From Bacillota bacterium (GTDB lineage Bacteria; Bacillota; Limnochordia; Darwinibacteriales; Darwinibacteriaceae): a stretch of 39,827 bases of DNA. Shown here one piece after another: positions 24,814 through 33,083 of the stretch (positions within the stretch are counted from its first letter, which is position 1; the number at the start of each line of letters is the position of its first letter). The position numbers and the translations under genes are program-made. The stretch spans positions 1 through 39,827 of the forward strand of contig DUQE01000048.1 in the NCBI GenBank assembly GCA_012837925.1. Reading direction: 5' to 3'. A model generated the notes under the pieces. That model was given only the letters and a program-made list of their open reading frames with translations. It had not been told where the DNA came from and made no database searches.

Positions 24814-26709
24814 ATGTATTGGAGTACGGTTTTAATTCTCGTTCCATTCTTGGGTGCGGCGCTTGTGTCACGTTTTCGAAGCTTACGCAGTCAAGCGCTC
24901 CTAGGTATCGCAGTAGGAGCGGTAGGCTTGCTCGCGAGTTTTATGAACTTTCTTGCCCAACGGAGTGGAACTGTCCTACTGTGGAAACTAAACTCGCTTG
25001 GCTTGTTCGAACCTGCATTCCGACTCGATGGATTGTCGGCACTCTTTAGCCTCTTTACCGCTTTTGTGTGGCTGGCTTCAGGGATTTATATGTACACATA
25101 CATGCAACACGAAGAGCGGTCTGTAAGCTTTTACGTCTTTTATTTTCTTACTTTAGGGGCGGTGCAAGGAGTTTTCTTGGCCGGCAATTTTGTGACGCTC
25201 CTTGTTTTCTTTGAGATTATGACCGTGACATCGTTCTTCTGGGTGATCCATCGCAATGATCGAGAGTCTTTGCGGGCCGGTTACTTTTACTTGTTTCTGG
25301 GAATCGTTGCAGGGCTTTGCATAGCAGGCGCCATAGCCATACTCTTGGCTTCTGGAGTGACGCTGGACGTTGGCGTGGCTGCTACATTAGTTGCAAACAA
25401 AGCGACGCTCGGCTGGGCTGTTCTTCTCTTTGTTCTGGGATTTGGAATTAAGGCAGGTATGGTACCGGTACACATTTGGTTACCCATGGCCCACCCTGTT
25501 GCTCCAACTCCAGGTAGTGCCCTCTTGTCTGGAATCTTGATTAAGGCTGGAGCCTATGGCCTGCTCCGTACAGGACAGTTGGTCCAATGGGGACTTGGAG
25601 ATCTTGTACCGTGGCTTGGAACACTCATCGTCATTATTGGTGTTGCGACGATGTTACTCGGGGTAGCTTTCGCTCTTTTGCAGGGTAATGCTAAGCGCCT
25701 CTTGGCTTATCATAGTGTGAGCCAGATGGGCTATATCATCCTCGGTATTGGTACTGCCCTGGTCTTGAGGGGCCATGGCGTTGACGGCGTGGCCGGAGCC
25801 ATTTTTCACTCTCTCAACCATGCGCTGTTTAAGTCCGCTCTCTTTTTGGGTGTGGGCGTAGTATATCTGGGAACTGGTGAGCTTGACCTTTATAAGTTGG
25901 GCGGGCTGTGGAAAAAGTATCCTATGACGGCAATATGCATGCTGATTGCTGCCTTTGGTATCACTGGAACTCCCGGACTCAATGGGTTTATCAGTAAGAG
26001 TCTGCTTCATCATAGTGCCATAGAAGTAGCTCTCTCAGGGAACCCCCTCATGGTGTGGGCCGAACGTCTCTTCAACCTTGTCGGAGTCGGGACTACCGCT
26101 TCGTTTGTGAAACTGATCGGGTTGACGTTCTTGGGTAAGCAGAAGACGGAACTGCGGAAAGGGGCCGGCGAGACTCCATTTGTAGCTGGTTCTATGGCTA
26201 TTTTGGCCGTCGCCATGTTGATTATTGGAACGCAGCCGAATTTGATTGTCAATCTCTTTATCGCACCCGCTACCATAGGGGCAGGAGTCACGGAACTCGG
26301 TCACCTTTCTACCATGAAGTTCTTTGAGGGCTCGGCTATTCGAGACATGATTGTAACTTTACTGATTGGTTTCGCTTTCTTTGGTCTTGGTATGAAGACG
26401 CACCTCTTCCATTACAAACCGCCTAAATGGCTCAGCCTCGAAGCAGTAGGGCAACAGTTCGTACGTCTCTACGTATGTGCAGAGGGTAGTGTGAGCAAGA
26501 TGTACCAGTCTCTCTCTACTACGATTGCCTTAAGTGGAAGGCGCCAATACAAGCGTATGATTGTCATGAACCGCAGATTGGACTTTGAGGGCGGAGGGAT
26601 CTTTACGGTCTTGAGTTTCTCAAACCTCAACTCAAATGCGTTTCTGATTTTGACAGTGTTAGCCGTCTTAGTACTTTATTACTTTGTCAAGTATGTGCTA
26701 GGAGTGTAA
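24814..26709 (+). CDS. Antiporter-like membrane subunit (NuoL/MrpA-N-like), third of three
   Basis: 631 residues. About 14 helices form the antiporter fold, with Glu in LVFFEIMTVTSFFWVIH, Lys in GIKAGMVPVHIWLPMAHPVAPTP and Lys in LQGNAKRLLAYHSVSQMGY. A C-terminal extension of about 130 residues has a helix near 510-530, an amphipathic stretch (KMYQSLSTTIALSGRR) and a final helix; this resembles the lateral extension of NuoL only loosely. ATG start behind GGGAGGTGAG. It is the last gene of the operon, followed by a strong terminator. No hydrogenase or NADH-oxidising subunits follow. Confidence 0.88.
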   Translation: MYWSTVLILVPFLGAALVSRFRSLRSQALLGIAVGAVGLLASFMNFLAQRSGTVLLWKLNSLGLFEPAFRLDGLSALFSLFTAFVWLASGIYMYTYMQHEERSVSFYVFYFLTLGAVQGVFLAGNFVTLLVFFEIMTVTSFFWVIHRNDRESLRAGYFYLFLGIVAGLCIAGAIAILLASGVTLDVGVAATLVANKATLGWAVLLFVLGFGIKAGMVPVHIWLPMAHPVAPTPGSALLSGILIKAGAYGLLRTGQLVQWGLGDLVPWLGTLIVIIGVATMLLGVAFALLQGNAKRLLAYHSVSQMGYIILGIGTALVLRGHGVDGVAGAIFHSLNHALFKSALFLGVGVVYLGTGELDLYKLGGLWKKYPMTAICMLIAAFGITGTPGLNGFISKSLLHHSAIEVALSGNPLMVWAERLFNLVGVGTTASFVKLIGLTFLGKQKTELRKGAGETPFVAGSMAILAVAMLIIGTQPNLIVNLFIAPATIGAGVTELGHLSTMKFFEGSAIRDMIVTLLIGFAFFGLGMKTHLFHYKPPKWLSLEAVGQQFVRLYVCAEGSVSKMYQSLSTTIALSGRRQYKRMIVMNRRLDFEGGGIFTVLSFSNLNSNAFLILTVLAVLVLYYFVKYVLGV

Positions 26710-26722
26710 CACTCACTACGAC

Positions 26723-26758
26723 GACCGGATTGATCGACCGATGATCAACCGGTCTTTT
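26723..26758 (+). terminator. Terminator of the Mrp/Mbh-like operon
   Basis: GACCGG(A)TTGATC pairs with GATCAACCGGTC, with one bulged A and a 7-base loop, followed by TTTT. It starts 14 bases after the last stop codon. Confidence 0.88.
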
Positions 26759-26791
26759 CGTCATCTAGGGATGCTTTTGAGGAGAAAACTG

Positions 26792-26821
26792 TTGACAATA
26801 TAAGGCTATCTGTTGTACGAT
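26792..26821 (+). promoter_or_regulatory. Promoter of the flavodoxin-like gene
   Basis: Perfect TTGACA, 18-base spacer, TACGAT. It overlaps the start proposed in the ORF track (26813), which supports the later start at 26870. Confidence 0.65.
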
Positions 26822-26869
26822 GTTAGTGCACTAGTTTACTGGTACACCCAGTCGGAAAGGGGTATGGTA

Positions 26870-27289
26870 ATGAAAGGCGTACGAGTGGTCTATGCAACCA
26901 AGACAAAGCACTCCAAGAAGATAGCTGAAGCCATTGGCAAGGAGCTAGGCACCAAGGCGATCAACGTTACGGACAACCCAAGTGTAGAGAAAATCGAATT
27001 ACTATTTATTGTAGGGGGAATCTACGGAGGTGACAGTCTACCAGAACTCCTGGGCTTCGTGGACCGCCTTGATCCAGATAATGTCAAGCGAGTGGCCTTA
27101 GTCACATCGTGTGCATCAAAATCCCAAGGCCAGGAGAACGTGCGCAAACGCCTTGAGGAGAAAGGGATAGACGTTATTGATGAGCGGCTCATCCAGGGGA
27201 GTTTTTTGCTGTACAAACTTGGTCGCCCCAACAAGGCAGATATCCAGGAAGCAGTGGATTTTGCACGGACACTTCAGGAAAGATTGTGA
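26870..27289 (+). CDS. Flavodoxin-like protein
   Basis: Short FMN-binding-type fold of 139 residues. The N-terminal strand and phosphate-binding loop read VVYATKTKHSKKIAEAIG, and a second loop reads VGGIYGGDSLPELLGFV, as in flavodoxin-domain proteins. It could carry electrons or bind FMN in a regulatory role; the partner is unknown. The chosen ATG is 7 bases after GGAAAGGGG; ATG 26864 is a poorer alternative. It has its own promoter. A second promoter just after it serves the ABC operon, so the link to that operon is only proximity. Confidence 0.8.
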   Translation: MKGVRVVYATKTKHSKKIAEAIGKELGTKAINVTDNPSVEKIELLFIVGGIYGGDSLPELLGFVDRLDPDNVKRVALVTSCASKSQGQENVRKRLEEKGIDVIDERLIQGSFLLYKLGRPNKADIQEAVDFARTLQERL

Positions 27290-27293
27290 AACA

Positions 27294-27322
27294 TTGAATG
27301 AACCCAGGCACTCGGGTATACT
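27294..27322 (+). promoter_or_regulatory. Promoter of the ABC/LolA-like/barrel operon
   Basis: TTGAAT, 17-base spacer, TATACT. The start point would be near 27330, just ahead of AAAGGAGAGG and the ABC ATPase gene. Confidence 0.75.
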
Positions 27323-27352
27323 TATGATATTAGGGCTAAAGGAGAGGTTCAG

Positions 27353-28066
27353 ATGGGCATTGTTGAGCTACATAATGTGAGGAAGGTCTACACTCTAGGC
27401 AAAGCCGAAGTTCATGCAGTGCGGGGTGTGACTTTTTCTATAGAAAAAGGTGACTTTGCTTCGATTGTCGGACCATCGGGTTCAGGAAAATCTACCATCC
27501 TCAATTTAATCGGGTGTATTGACCAACCGACGGACGGGGTCGTGAGCATCAATGGAACTGTGACGCAAGGTCTAAACGATAAGGCCCTCACTAGACTGCG
27601 TCACGAGACTCTAGGTTTCATTTTTCAATCCTTTAACCTGATCCCAGTGCTCAATGTCTATGAGAACATTGAGTTTCCACTGCTCTTGGGAAAGGACAGA
27701 CCGGGAAAGAAGGAAATGCGAGAGTGGATTGAGTTCCTGGTTGAGGCGGTAGGACTAGCCGATCACATGCACCACAAGTCCAATGAACTATCCGGCGGGC
27801 AACGTCAGAGAGTGGCCATTGCCAGAGCTTTAGCTACAAAGCCGCAGATTGTGCTAGCCGATGAACCAACAGCCAACCTTGATTCCAAGACAGGGCAGAG
27901 TATCATTGAACTCATGAAGAAGATGAATGCGGAACTCAATACAACATTCATCTTTTCGACGCACGACACTACCATCATGGACATTGCTGATCATGTGATT
28001 CAACTTCTCGATGGCCTCATCGTGGAGGACACCAAGAAGAGTGCCAAGGTGGGGAGTCTGTCATGA
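27353..28066 (+). CDS. ABC transporter ATP-binding protein, LolD/MacB-type
   Basis: 237-residue ATPase with Walker A GPSGSGKST at 40-48, signature LSGGQ at 146-150, Walker B IVLADE at 166-171 and a D-loop (NLDSKTG). The type is that of LolD, MacB-N and FtsE-like ATPases that work with FtsX-fold permeases. ATG start behind AAAGGAGAGG. The next gene, a permease, overlaps by 4 bases (ATGA). In this operon it would power movement of substrate across or out of the cytoplasmic membrane rather than import. Confidence 0.95.
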   Translation: MGIVELHNVRKVYTLGKAEVHAVRGVTFSIEKGDFASIVGPSGSGKSTILNLIGCIDQPTDGVVSINGTVTQGLNDKALTRLRHETLGFIFQSFNLIPVLNVYENIEFPLLLGKDRPGKKEMREWIEFLVEAVGLADHMHHKSNELSGGQRQRVAIARALATKPQIVLADEPTANLDSKTGQSIIELMKKMNAELNTTFIFSTHDTTIMDIADHVIQLLDGLIVEDTKKSAKVGSLS

Positions 28067-29553
28067 AGATTATCCTGACAATTGCCTGGCGCAATATTCG
28101 GCAACACAAGGTAAAGACGCTGATCATTGGCCTGATTATGGTGATTGGTATCATGGTGCTGGTGGTCGGCAACTCCTTTATGGATTCAGCTGCAGCGGGC
28201 ATCGAAAAATCGTACATCCAAAACTACACAGGTCATCTCATGATTACAGGTGAGAGCAAAGGCTACCTAACCTTGTTTGGCTTTCAAGACACTACAGCCA
28301 TGGAGCGGGCGGTACCGAGAATTCCTGAGTATGCAGAGATTGTAGAGTTTGCGAATTCCCTTCCCTATGTGGAAGCGATCAATCCGCAAGTATCAGCCAC
28401 GGCCATGATTTCGCGAGGCGACAACATGATTGCTGCGACTCAACTCTTCGGAATCCTACCGGAACAGTACCAGGTCATGTTTCCTGACAATGTGGAGCTC
28501 TTAGAAGGAGACTTTTGGGCCCCAGGTGAGCAGGGAGTTCTCTTGAACAAGACTGTAGTAGACCTCATGGAAAAGCAGGTTGGGTTCACGTTTAGACCTG
28601 GTGACAAGGTCTTGTTTACGTCTGTGAGCACCTTAACAGGCATGAGAATTCGTGAAGTCGAGATCACGGGGATATTCCAGTTTAGGCAATCGAACATACA
28701 GCTAGATATGGTTTCCCTCATGGACATTTCCAACGTACGAGCCCTCGCAGGTATGGTGGTGGGTCATGCTGCACCCGCTGATCTGAGTGCTGACGAACAG
28801 TCGCTTCTAGGTGCCATTGATGAAGATAGCTTTTTTGACTCCTTTGATTCCCTGGATTCGCTTTTCGCACCCGTTGAGGTTGAACAGGACATGTCTGATG
28901 ATGACTATTGGTACTCGCTCTTGGGTGAAACTGAGTCGAGAGACTTGTCTAACCTGGAAGATACAGGAGCCTGGCAATACCTCTTGGTGCGCTTGACGGA
29001 CGAAGGATATACAAGGCAAGCCCAGATAGATTTCGCCAAGTTCTTTGCGGACAATAATACTGCAGCACAGACGCGCGATTGGATGCAGGCCGCCGGATCT
29101 ATGGCCCAGTTATCAAGCGGGATCAAGAGCATTTTCAACAGTGTAGTTTTTCTCATCGCTATTGTGGCCGTGATCATCATCATGAATACTTTGGTCATTT
29201 CCGTGACTGAACGCATGGGTGAAATCGGGACGATGCGTGCTATTGGTGCTCAAAAGGGTTTTGTGAGGCGCATGGTGATGTGGGAAACCCTCATTCTCTC
29301 TGGTCTTGCTGGAACGATCGGTATTCTCCTTGGAGCGCTTGTGCTCTTTATCCTAAATCGGGTAGGGCTTGAGGCCAGCAACATGTTCTTCGAGATCATC
29401 TATGGTGGCCCCGTACTGCGCCCTGAACTGTCTCTATCGTCGGTTATTATGTCTTTTGTGGTGATTGTGGTTGTTGGGGTTGTCTCGAGCATCTATCCCA
29501 CAAGCATTGTGATGAAAACATCGCCACTCAAGGCTATGGAAAGTTCGAGGTGA
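28063..29553 (+). CDS. ABC transporter permease, FtsX/LolC-E type (first)
   Basis: 496 residues with the MacB/LolC topology. One N-terminal helix (TLIIGLIMVIGIMVLVVG) leads to a large periplasmic domain of about 330 residues, then three C-terminal helices with the FtsX segment ERMGEIGTMRAIGA. The outer domain has an acidic, Ser/Asp-rich insertion (DEDSFFDSFDSLDSLF) not expected of a core Lol fold. ATG start coupled to the ATPase stop. A second permease follows after 4 bases, so the transporter is probably a heterodimer like LolCE. Confidence 0.9.
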   Translation: MKIILTIAWRNIRQHKVKTLIIGLIMVIGIMVLVVGNSFMDSAAAGIEKSYIQNYTGHLMITGESKGYLTLFGFQDTTAMERAVPRIPEYAEIVEFANSLPYVEAINPQVSATAMISRGDNMIAATQLFGILPEQYQVMFPDNVELLEGDFWAPGEQGVLLNKTVVDLMEKQVGFTFRPGDKVLFTSVSTLTGMRIREVEITGIFQFRQSNIQLDMVSLMDISNVRALAGMVVGHAAPADLSADEQSLLGAIDEDSFFDSFDSLDSLFAPVEVEQDMSDDDYWYSLLGETESRDLSNLEDTGAWQYLLVRLTDEGYTRQAQIDFAKFFADNNTAAQTRDWMQAAGSMAQLSSGIKSIFNSVVFLIAIVAVIIIMNTLVISVTERMGEIGTMRAIGAQKGFVRRMVMWETLILSGLAGTIGILLGALVLFILNRVGLEASNMFFEIIYGGPVLRPELSLSSVIMSFVVIVVVGVVSSIYPTSIVMKTSPLKAMESSR

Positions 29554-29557
29554 TCCG

Positions 29558-30886
29558 ATGTTCTTGACAATGAAAGTCGCGTTTCGCAACATTTCTCGAC
29601 AGAAAAAACGCAGTTTCCTTTTGGCTGGAGCCATAGCCTTTGGTATGCTCGTCATTACTCTGATGAATGCCCTCACCGGTGGAGTCGTGGGAACCATCCG
29701 GGATAACTTTTCCCACGCTTTAGGTGGTCACGTGTTCATTACGGGACAAGAGTGGACCGATGCGGGCCAGATGATCATGAAGATTCGTCCCGATGAGAAC
29801 CTTGATCGACTCCTCGAAGAGAATGCGACACAGATCGAAGCGTTTACGAGAAGAAGCCAAGCCATGCCCACCATGATTTTTGGTTCAAAGCAAACCATGC
29901 AGATGCTTTATGGAGTAGACTTTACGGAGGAAGACAAACTCCTTGACAGTCTGGTGGTCACCCAAGGGAGGCTTGCCGACGTCTTGGTGGAGGAGAATGC
30001 GGTCATCCTGCCCCAACCGGTTGGAGAACGTTTAGGGGTCCAAGTGGGCGAGACCATCTTGATCCGCCTCGAAACTCTGACAGGACAGCAGAACGTTGGG
30101 GAGCTAAAAGTGGTTGCATTTATTGAAGACCAGGAAGAACTAGGCTTATCAGCAGCCTTTACAAGCCGCTCCTACCTGAATACCTTGTTGGGTATGGATC
30201 AACATGAATACCAGATTCTCAACATGTTTGTCACGGACTTGAGTTTAGTGGACAGTTTTGCCCGCATCTTTCGAGAGGGATTAAGAACGCCTGACGAAGG
30301 TGAGGAAGAGGCGGAGCCACAGGTGGCCGTGATGGTAGCTGGAGTGCCTCTGGATCCTCTGGCCGAAGCGGAGGAGATTACCCCTTGGGAAGGCACACGC
30401 TACAGGGTGATGCACATTAACCAGATTATGGAGGCCGTGGAACTTGTAGTAGGTGTACTGAACCGAGTTGGCCTTGTCATCTTTTTAATCCTGCTCGTGG
30501 TGACTATGGTGGGTATAACGAACACCTTCAGGATGATGATGATTGAGCGGACGAAGGAAATTGGCACGATGCGTGCCTTTGGTATGCATCAGAAACAGGT
30601 GAAGAACATCTTCCTTTGGGAAGCAACATTCCTTGGGTTATTGGGATGCGTGGGAGGTCTGGTTCTGGCTGGCGTCATTTCCCTTATCGTCGGGAATATC
30701 ACCTTTGATGCGGATCCTTCACTCCAGTTCTTCCTAAACCAGGGGCAAGTCGTCTTTGATGTGTCCCTTGCCAGCGTTATCGGTAACACGGCCATTGTAG
30801 TTTTGATCAGCTTGCTTGCCGCATACTGGCCTGCACGGGCTGCAGCTCGAATGTCGCCCATGAAGGCACTCAGTTCTCACACATAG
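29558..30886 (+). CDS. ABC transporter permease, FtsX/LolC-E type (second)
   Basis: 442 residues with the same topology as its upstream neighbour: an N-terminal helix at about 20-40, a periplasmic domain, and three C-terminal helices with ERTKEIGTMRAFGMH. Both permeases have a GH-(L/V)-(M/F)-ITG motif shortly after the first helix (GHVFITGQ here), as often seen in LolE-like proteins. ATG start behind GAGGTGATCC. The LolA-like gene follows after 11 bases, tying the transporter to a periplasmic carrier. Confidence 0.9.
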   Translation: MFLTMKVAFRNISRQKKRSFLLAGAIAFGMLVITLMNALTGGVVGTIRDNFSHALGGHVFITGQEWTDAGQMIMKIRPDENLDRLLEENATQIEAFTRRSQAMPTMIFGSKQTMQMLYGVDFTEEDKLLDSLVVTQGRLADVLVEENAVILPQPVGERLGVQVGETILIRLETLTGQQNVGELKVVAFIEDQEELGLSAAFTSRSYLNTLLGMDQHEYQILNMFVTDLSLVDSFARIFREGLRTPDEGEEEAEPQVAVMVAGVPLDPLAEAEEITPWEGTRYRVMHINQIMEAVELVVGVLNRVGLVIFLILLVVTMVGITNTFRMMMIERTKEIGTMRAFGMHQKQVKNIFLWEATFLGLLGCVGGLVLAGVISLIVGNITFDADPSLQFFLNQGQVVFDVSLASVIGNTAIVVLISLLAAYWPARAAARMSPMKALSSHT

Positions 30887-30897
30887 GGGGTCTTTCG

Positions 30898-31662
30898 ATG
30901 AAGAACATGATGTCTGTTGTTGTAGCTTTAGTGCTGTGCGTTCTTGTGACGGGACTGCCAGCCCAGGCCCAGGACTTTAGTCATATTGAGGCAATATTGG
31001 AGCGTCTTGATGCGCAGTCGCGTTTTGATAACACCGATTTTTCATCGGTCTTGACCATGGTCGTGGAAGATGTGGAAAAGGGTATTGAGAAGATGGTGGT
31101 ACGCCAGTTTAGGCGTGATGATGGCGAGCGTTTCCTGCTCTTGATCCAGGAACCTGTCACGGAGAAGGGACAAGGGTACCTGCTAGAGGGGGACAACTTG
31201 TGGTTCTACGATCCTTCCAGCCGCCAATTTGCACATACCTCGCTCAAGGAGAACTTCCAGGACTCGGATGCTCGTAATGCGGACTTCGGATCCAACAGTT
31301 ACTCTTCGTCCTACGAAGTGGAGGGTTATCTGGAAGGTACCCTAGGTAACTTTGAGGTGTACATTATTGACCTGAAGGCTGTGGATGATACTGTTCCCTT
31401 TCCTTTCGTTAAACTGTGGGTGACCAAAGACTCGGACTTGGTGTTAAAGACCGAGGAGTACAGCTTAACGTATCGGCTGATGCGTACTGGCTTGTTCCCT
31501 AAGTACACAAAGGTTGGAGATGTGGTCATGCCTGTGCAGATGGTCTTCATTGACGAGCTTGTACCCGGGAACAAGACCCAGATTTCCGTCAGCGAGATCT
31601 CCGTCAGCGACATTCCTGATCACGTCTTTACCAAGGCCTATATTGAACGAGTGAACCGTTAG
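30898..31662 (+). CDS. LolA-like outer-membrane lipoprotein-sorting protein (TP0789-type)
   Basis: 254 residues with an N-terminal signal peptide (hydrophobic ALVLCVLVTGLP, predicted cleavage after AQA) and no lipobox. The mature part fits the LolA-like fold: FSSVLTMVVEDVEKG, YLLEGDNLWFYDPSSRQF and YKLWVTKDSDLVLKTEEY-type strands resemble the TP0789/LolA-like family that occurs beside LolCDE-like transporters in spirochaetes. It would carry a lipid or lipoprotein across the periplasm. ATG behind GGGGGT. The barrel gene follows after 10 bases. Family assignment from motif memory. Confidence 0.82.
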   Translation: MKNMMSVVVALVLCVLVTGLPAQAQDFSHIEAILERLDAQSRFDNTDFSSVLTMVVEDVEKGIEKMVVRQFRRDDGERFLLLIQEPVTEKGQGYLLEGDNLWFYDPSSRQFAHTSLKENFQDSDARNADFGSNSYSSSYEVEGYLEGTLGNFEVYIIDLKAVDDTVPFPFVKLWVTKDSDLVLKTEEYSLTYRLMRTGLFPKYTKVGDVVMPVQMVFIDELVPGNKTQISVSEISVSDIPDHVFTKAYIERVNR

Positions 31663-31672
31663 GAGGTAGATC

Positions 31673-33028
31673 ATGCGAAAAACGACGATTTTCCTGAGTG
31701 TACTCGTACTTCTCTTCGCTTTGAATAGTACCGTGTGGGCCATGGATTTTGACGATCTCTTTGGTGATGACTTGTTTGTAGAACTTGAAGAAGAAGAGAA
31801 AACGATAGCTCCTGAGGAAGCCCTCCTGGTACAGGATGGTTGGGATGTAGGGGGTAACTATCGTCTAGCTGTTAATGCCAGCAGAAGGTTTATGGGGAGT
31901 TCTAAGGTAGGAGACATGTTTGGCACCTCACTAGGCGGACAAGTCTACTTGGATGCCAGGCCAGATCCAAACTTTCGGGTTTTTGGAAAAGTTGGTCTGA
32001 ACTACGCAGTAAGCAAGACGATAGGTGAAGATGGCACCAACAAGGATCCATTGAAACTTCGCCTGGAAGAGCTTTTCTCCGACTTTAACTACGACAACAA
32101 AGTGTTCTTTAGAGGCGGAAAGCAGAATGTGAAATGGGGCGTGGGTTATTTTTATAGCCCGGCCGATGTCATCAGTATTGGACGCATCGATCCCATGGAT
32201 CCCGATCTCGACCTCGAAGGTCCGGTAGCGCTGAAGGTACATTACCCTAAGGGTAGCACAAACTATTATCTCTACACCATTCTTGACGGCGTAGACGCCC
32301 TTGACAAAGTCGCCCTGGCTCCGAAGATGGAGTTTGTCATTGGCGGAACCGAAGTTGGACTTGGCGCGTTTTATCAAAAGGATAAGGCACCAAGGGCGAT
32401 GGCCACCGTCTCTTCGTCTTTAGGCAATTTGGCCGTTTTCGGTGAAGCGGTGGTCAGCAAGGGGTCAGACAAGGGGTTTGTAACTGGAACCACGATGGAC
32501 TATCCTGTATACAAACGTGATCAGCTTTTCTTTCACGCCACAGCAGGGGCCAGATATAGCCATAAGGATCCCGATGGGCTCTTTAACCTAACGCTAGCCG
32601 GTCAGTATTACTTCAACGGCGAGGGTTATCAGAACCAGGAGGATATACAGTCCTTCAAGGAATACTACGCGACCTTACTCATGATGGCACAGACAGACGA
32701 TCCAATGAAGAAGATCGCACAGGAGGCCCTGGCCAAGCTGAACGTCAATGCCTCTGACCTGACTTCCACTGGGCGTCATTACTTAGCCGCTATGGTAGGG
32801 TGGAGCAATCTGCTGAATACGAAACTGTCGTTGTCGACCTTCGTCAACGCCAATCTTTCTGACAAGTCAGGTATCGTGCAGACAACACTCAGTCTGCCTT
32901 CCTTGAGCAAGATTTCTCCAAGTGTAGGTGTCGCTTTCAACTATGGTGATCCAACTACGGAATTTGGGTCTCTTGAACGTAGCACAACGGTGTTTGCGGC
33001 CATAACCTTCGGAAGCGGCTCGTTCTAA
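31673..33028 (+). CDS. Probable beta-barrel outer-membrane protein
   Basis: 451 residues with a signal peptide (LSVLVLLFALNSTVWA, cleavage before MDFDDLF). An acidic N-terminal segment is followed by many short alternating strands with aromatic girdle residues (for example VFGKVGLNYAV, LFNLTLAGQYYFN, STFVNANLS), as expected of a porin-like barrel. The last strand, TVFAAITFGSGSF, ends in Phe, the pattern recognised by the barrel assembly machinery. No family name can be given. ATG behind TAGGAGGT. It is the last gene of the ABC/LolA-like operon, followed by a strong terminator. An extracellular or surface role without a barrel is the alternative. Confidence 0.75.
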   Translation: MRKTTIFLSVLVLLFALNSTVWAMDFDDLFGDDLFVELEEEEKTIAPEEALLVQDGWDVGGNYRLAVNASRRFMGSSKVGDMFGTSLGGQVYLDARPDPNFRVFGKVGLNYAVSKTIGEDGTNKDPLKLRLEELFSDFNYDNKVFFRGGKQNVKWGVGYFYSPADVISIGRIDPMDPDLDLEGPVALKVHYPKGSTNYYLYTILDGVDALDKVALAPKMEFVIGGTEVGLGAFYQKDKAPRAMATVSSSLGNLAVFGEAVVSKGSDKGFVTGTTMDYPVYKRDQLFFHATAGARYSHKDPDGLFNLTLAGQYYFNGEGYQNQEDIQSFKEYYATLLMMAQTDDPMKKIAQEALAKLNVNASDLTSTGRHYLAAMVGWSNLLNTKLSLSTFVNANLSDKSGIVQTTLSLPSLSKISPSVGVAFNYGDPTTEFGSLERSTTVFAAITFGSGSF

Positions 33029-33040
33029 AGGTAGAAAAAT

Positions 33041-33083
33041 GCCCGATTCAGGCGAACGGTTTTGCCTGACCGGGCGTTTTTTT
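33041..33083 (+). terminator. Bidirectional terminator between the barrel gene and cheX
   Basis: GCCCGATTCAGGC pairs with GCCTGACCGGGC around a 10-base loop and is followed on the plus strand by GTTTTTTTATTT. On the minus strand it is followed by ATTTTTCT, so it can also end the hemerythrin-cheX transcript. Confidence 0.9.

Noticed and set aside
26710-26869. Hydrogenase or NADH-oxidising subunits belonging to the Mrp/Mbh-like operon
   Set aside because: The operon ends at a strong terminator, and the next gene is a small flavodoxin-like protein with its own promoter.
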